64,000 bases of DNA from Paulinella micropora (lineage: Eukaryota > Cercozoa > Imbricatea > Euglyphida > Paulinellidae). Position numbers and translations under genes: made by a program. Position 1 is the first letter of the stretch. The number at the start of each line of letters is the position of its first letter. This document shows, one piece after another, positions 63,980 through 64,000 of the stretch. The stretch covers positions 120,001 through 184,000 of the forward strand of contig WBZZ01002773.1 in NCBI GenBank assembly GCA_019918135.1, in the 5' to 3' direction. Under the pieces are notes generated by a model that saw only the letters and a list, made by a program, of their open reading frames with translations, did no database searches and was not told the origin of the DNA.

Positions 63980-64000
63980 AAGGGCTTGGGGACTTGTAGA

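Larger units (their letters stand above)
58490..64000 (-). mobile_element. Ty1/copia-type LTR retrotransposon, 5' part beyond the right edge
   Basis: Minus-strand element in the copia order: gag region, protease, integrase, then reverse transcriptase and RNase H. A purine tract (TAAGGGGGAG on the minus strand, 58494-58503) followed by a TGTAATG-type start marks the junction with the 3' LTR at about 58490. Several parts are long and open; it is broken, about three breaks in what is visible. The 5' LTR is outside the window, so age cannot be estimated. Confidence 0.85.

Overview
The window reads as nuclear DNA of a unicellular eukaryote, probably an alga or other protist; the species is not identifiable from sequence alone. 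The evidence is AATAAA-type 3' signals, splice-acceptor-like sites, Ty3/gypsy and Ty1/copia retrotransposons, and a Polinton-like DNA element. No rRNA, tRNA or CRISPR array was seen. Three base compositions meet here: a very GC-rich segment (1-2170 and 22766-about 45406) full of G and C runs, an AT-rich virus-like element inside it (2171-22765), and a segment of intermediate composition built mostly of retroelements (about 45407-64000).

Region 1 (1-2170 and 22766-23691, minus strand) is one host gene of unknown function cut in two by the insertion. Region 2 (2171-22765) is a Polinton-like virus, 20.6 kb long. It has terminal inverted repeats of about 322 bp that are almost identical, a perfect 6-bp target duplication, an rve integrase, a PolB-helicase replication gene, a packaging ATPase, a cysteine protease, major and minor capsid proteins, a fibre-like protein with an S74-type chaperone end, and a lipase. 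It is treated as a fossil; it looks nearly whole (about two breaks) and young. Its inner genes share an AT-rich motif just before the start codon, and several end in a hairpin that includes the stop codon.

Region 3 (23.7-45.4 kb) is dominated by one gene family of secreted proteins: signal peptide, two PKD-like WGDGS domains, then BspA/DUF285-type repeats (FNQPIGGWDVS...). There is one intact copy (23993-26302), four damaged or partial copies, one copy truncated at the composition boundary, and probably one N-terminal fragment. Family members share a 5' block (GCTAAACCACC about 16 nt before ATG), and three plus-strand copies share a 3' block with a polyadenylation-like signal, so they probably spread by duplication of whole transcription units. 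Between them lie a kinase-like gene (27210-28590), an intact gene for an acidic-repeat protein (37263-38366, minus) and a probable nuclear protein (38761-39453). Two copies of a foldback repeat (39.7-40.9 kb and 43.86-44.64 kb) bracket one family member.

Region 4 (45.4-64 kb) holds a broken Ty3/gypsy element (minus strand, 45.4-54.2 kb), a stretch with pieces of an unrecognised, possibly mobile-element-derived gene (55.5-57.8 kb), and a Ty1/copia element (minus strand, about 58.49 kb to beyond the right edge). The gypsy-side sequence begins inside the sixth family copy, so either it inserted there or the two compositions meet at a rearrangement or assembly junction. Many frame changes in the GC-rich genes lie in G or C runs, so some may be sequencing errors rather than decay.
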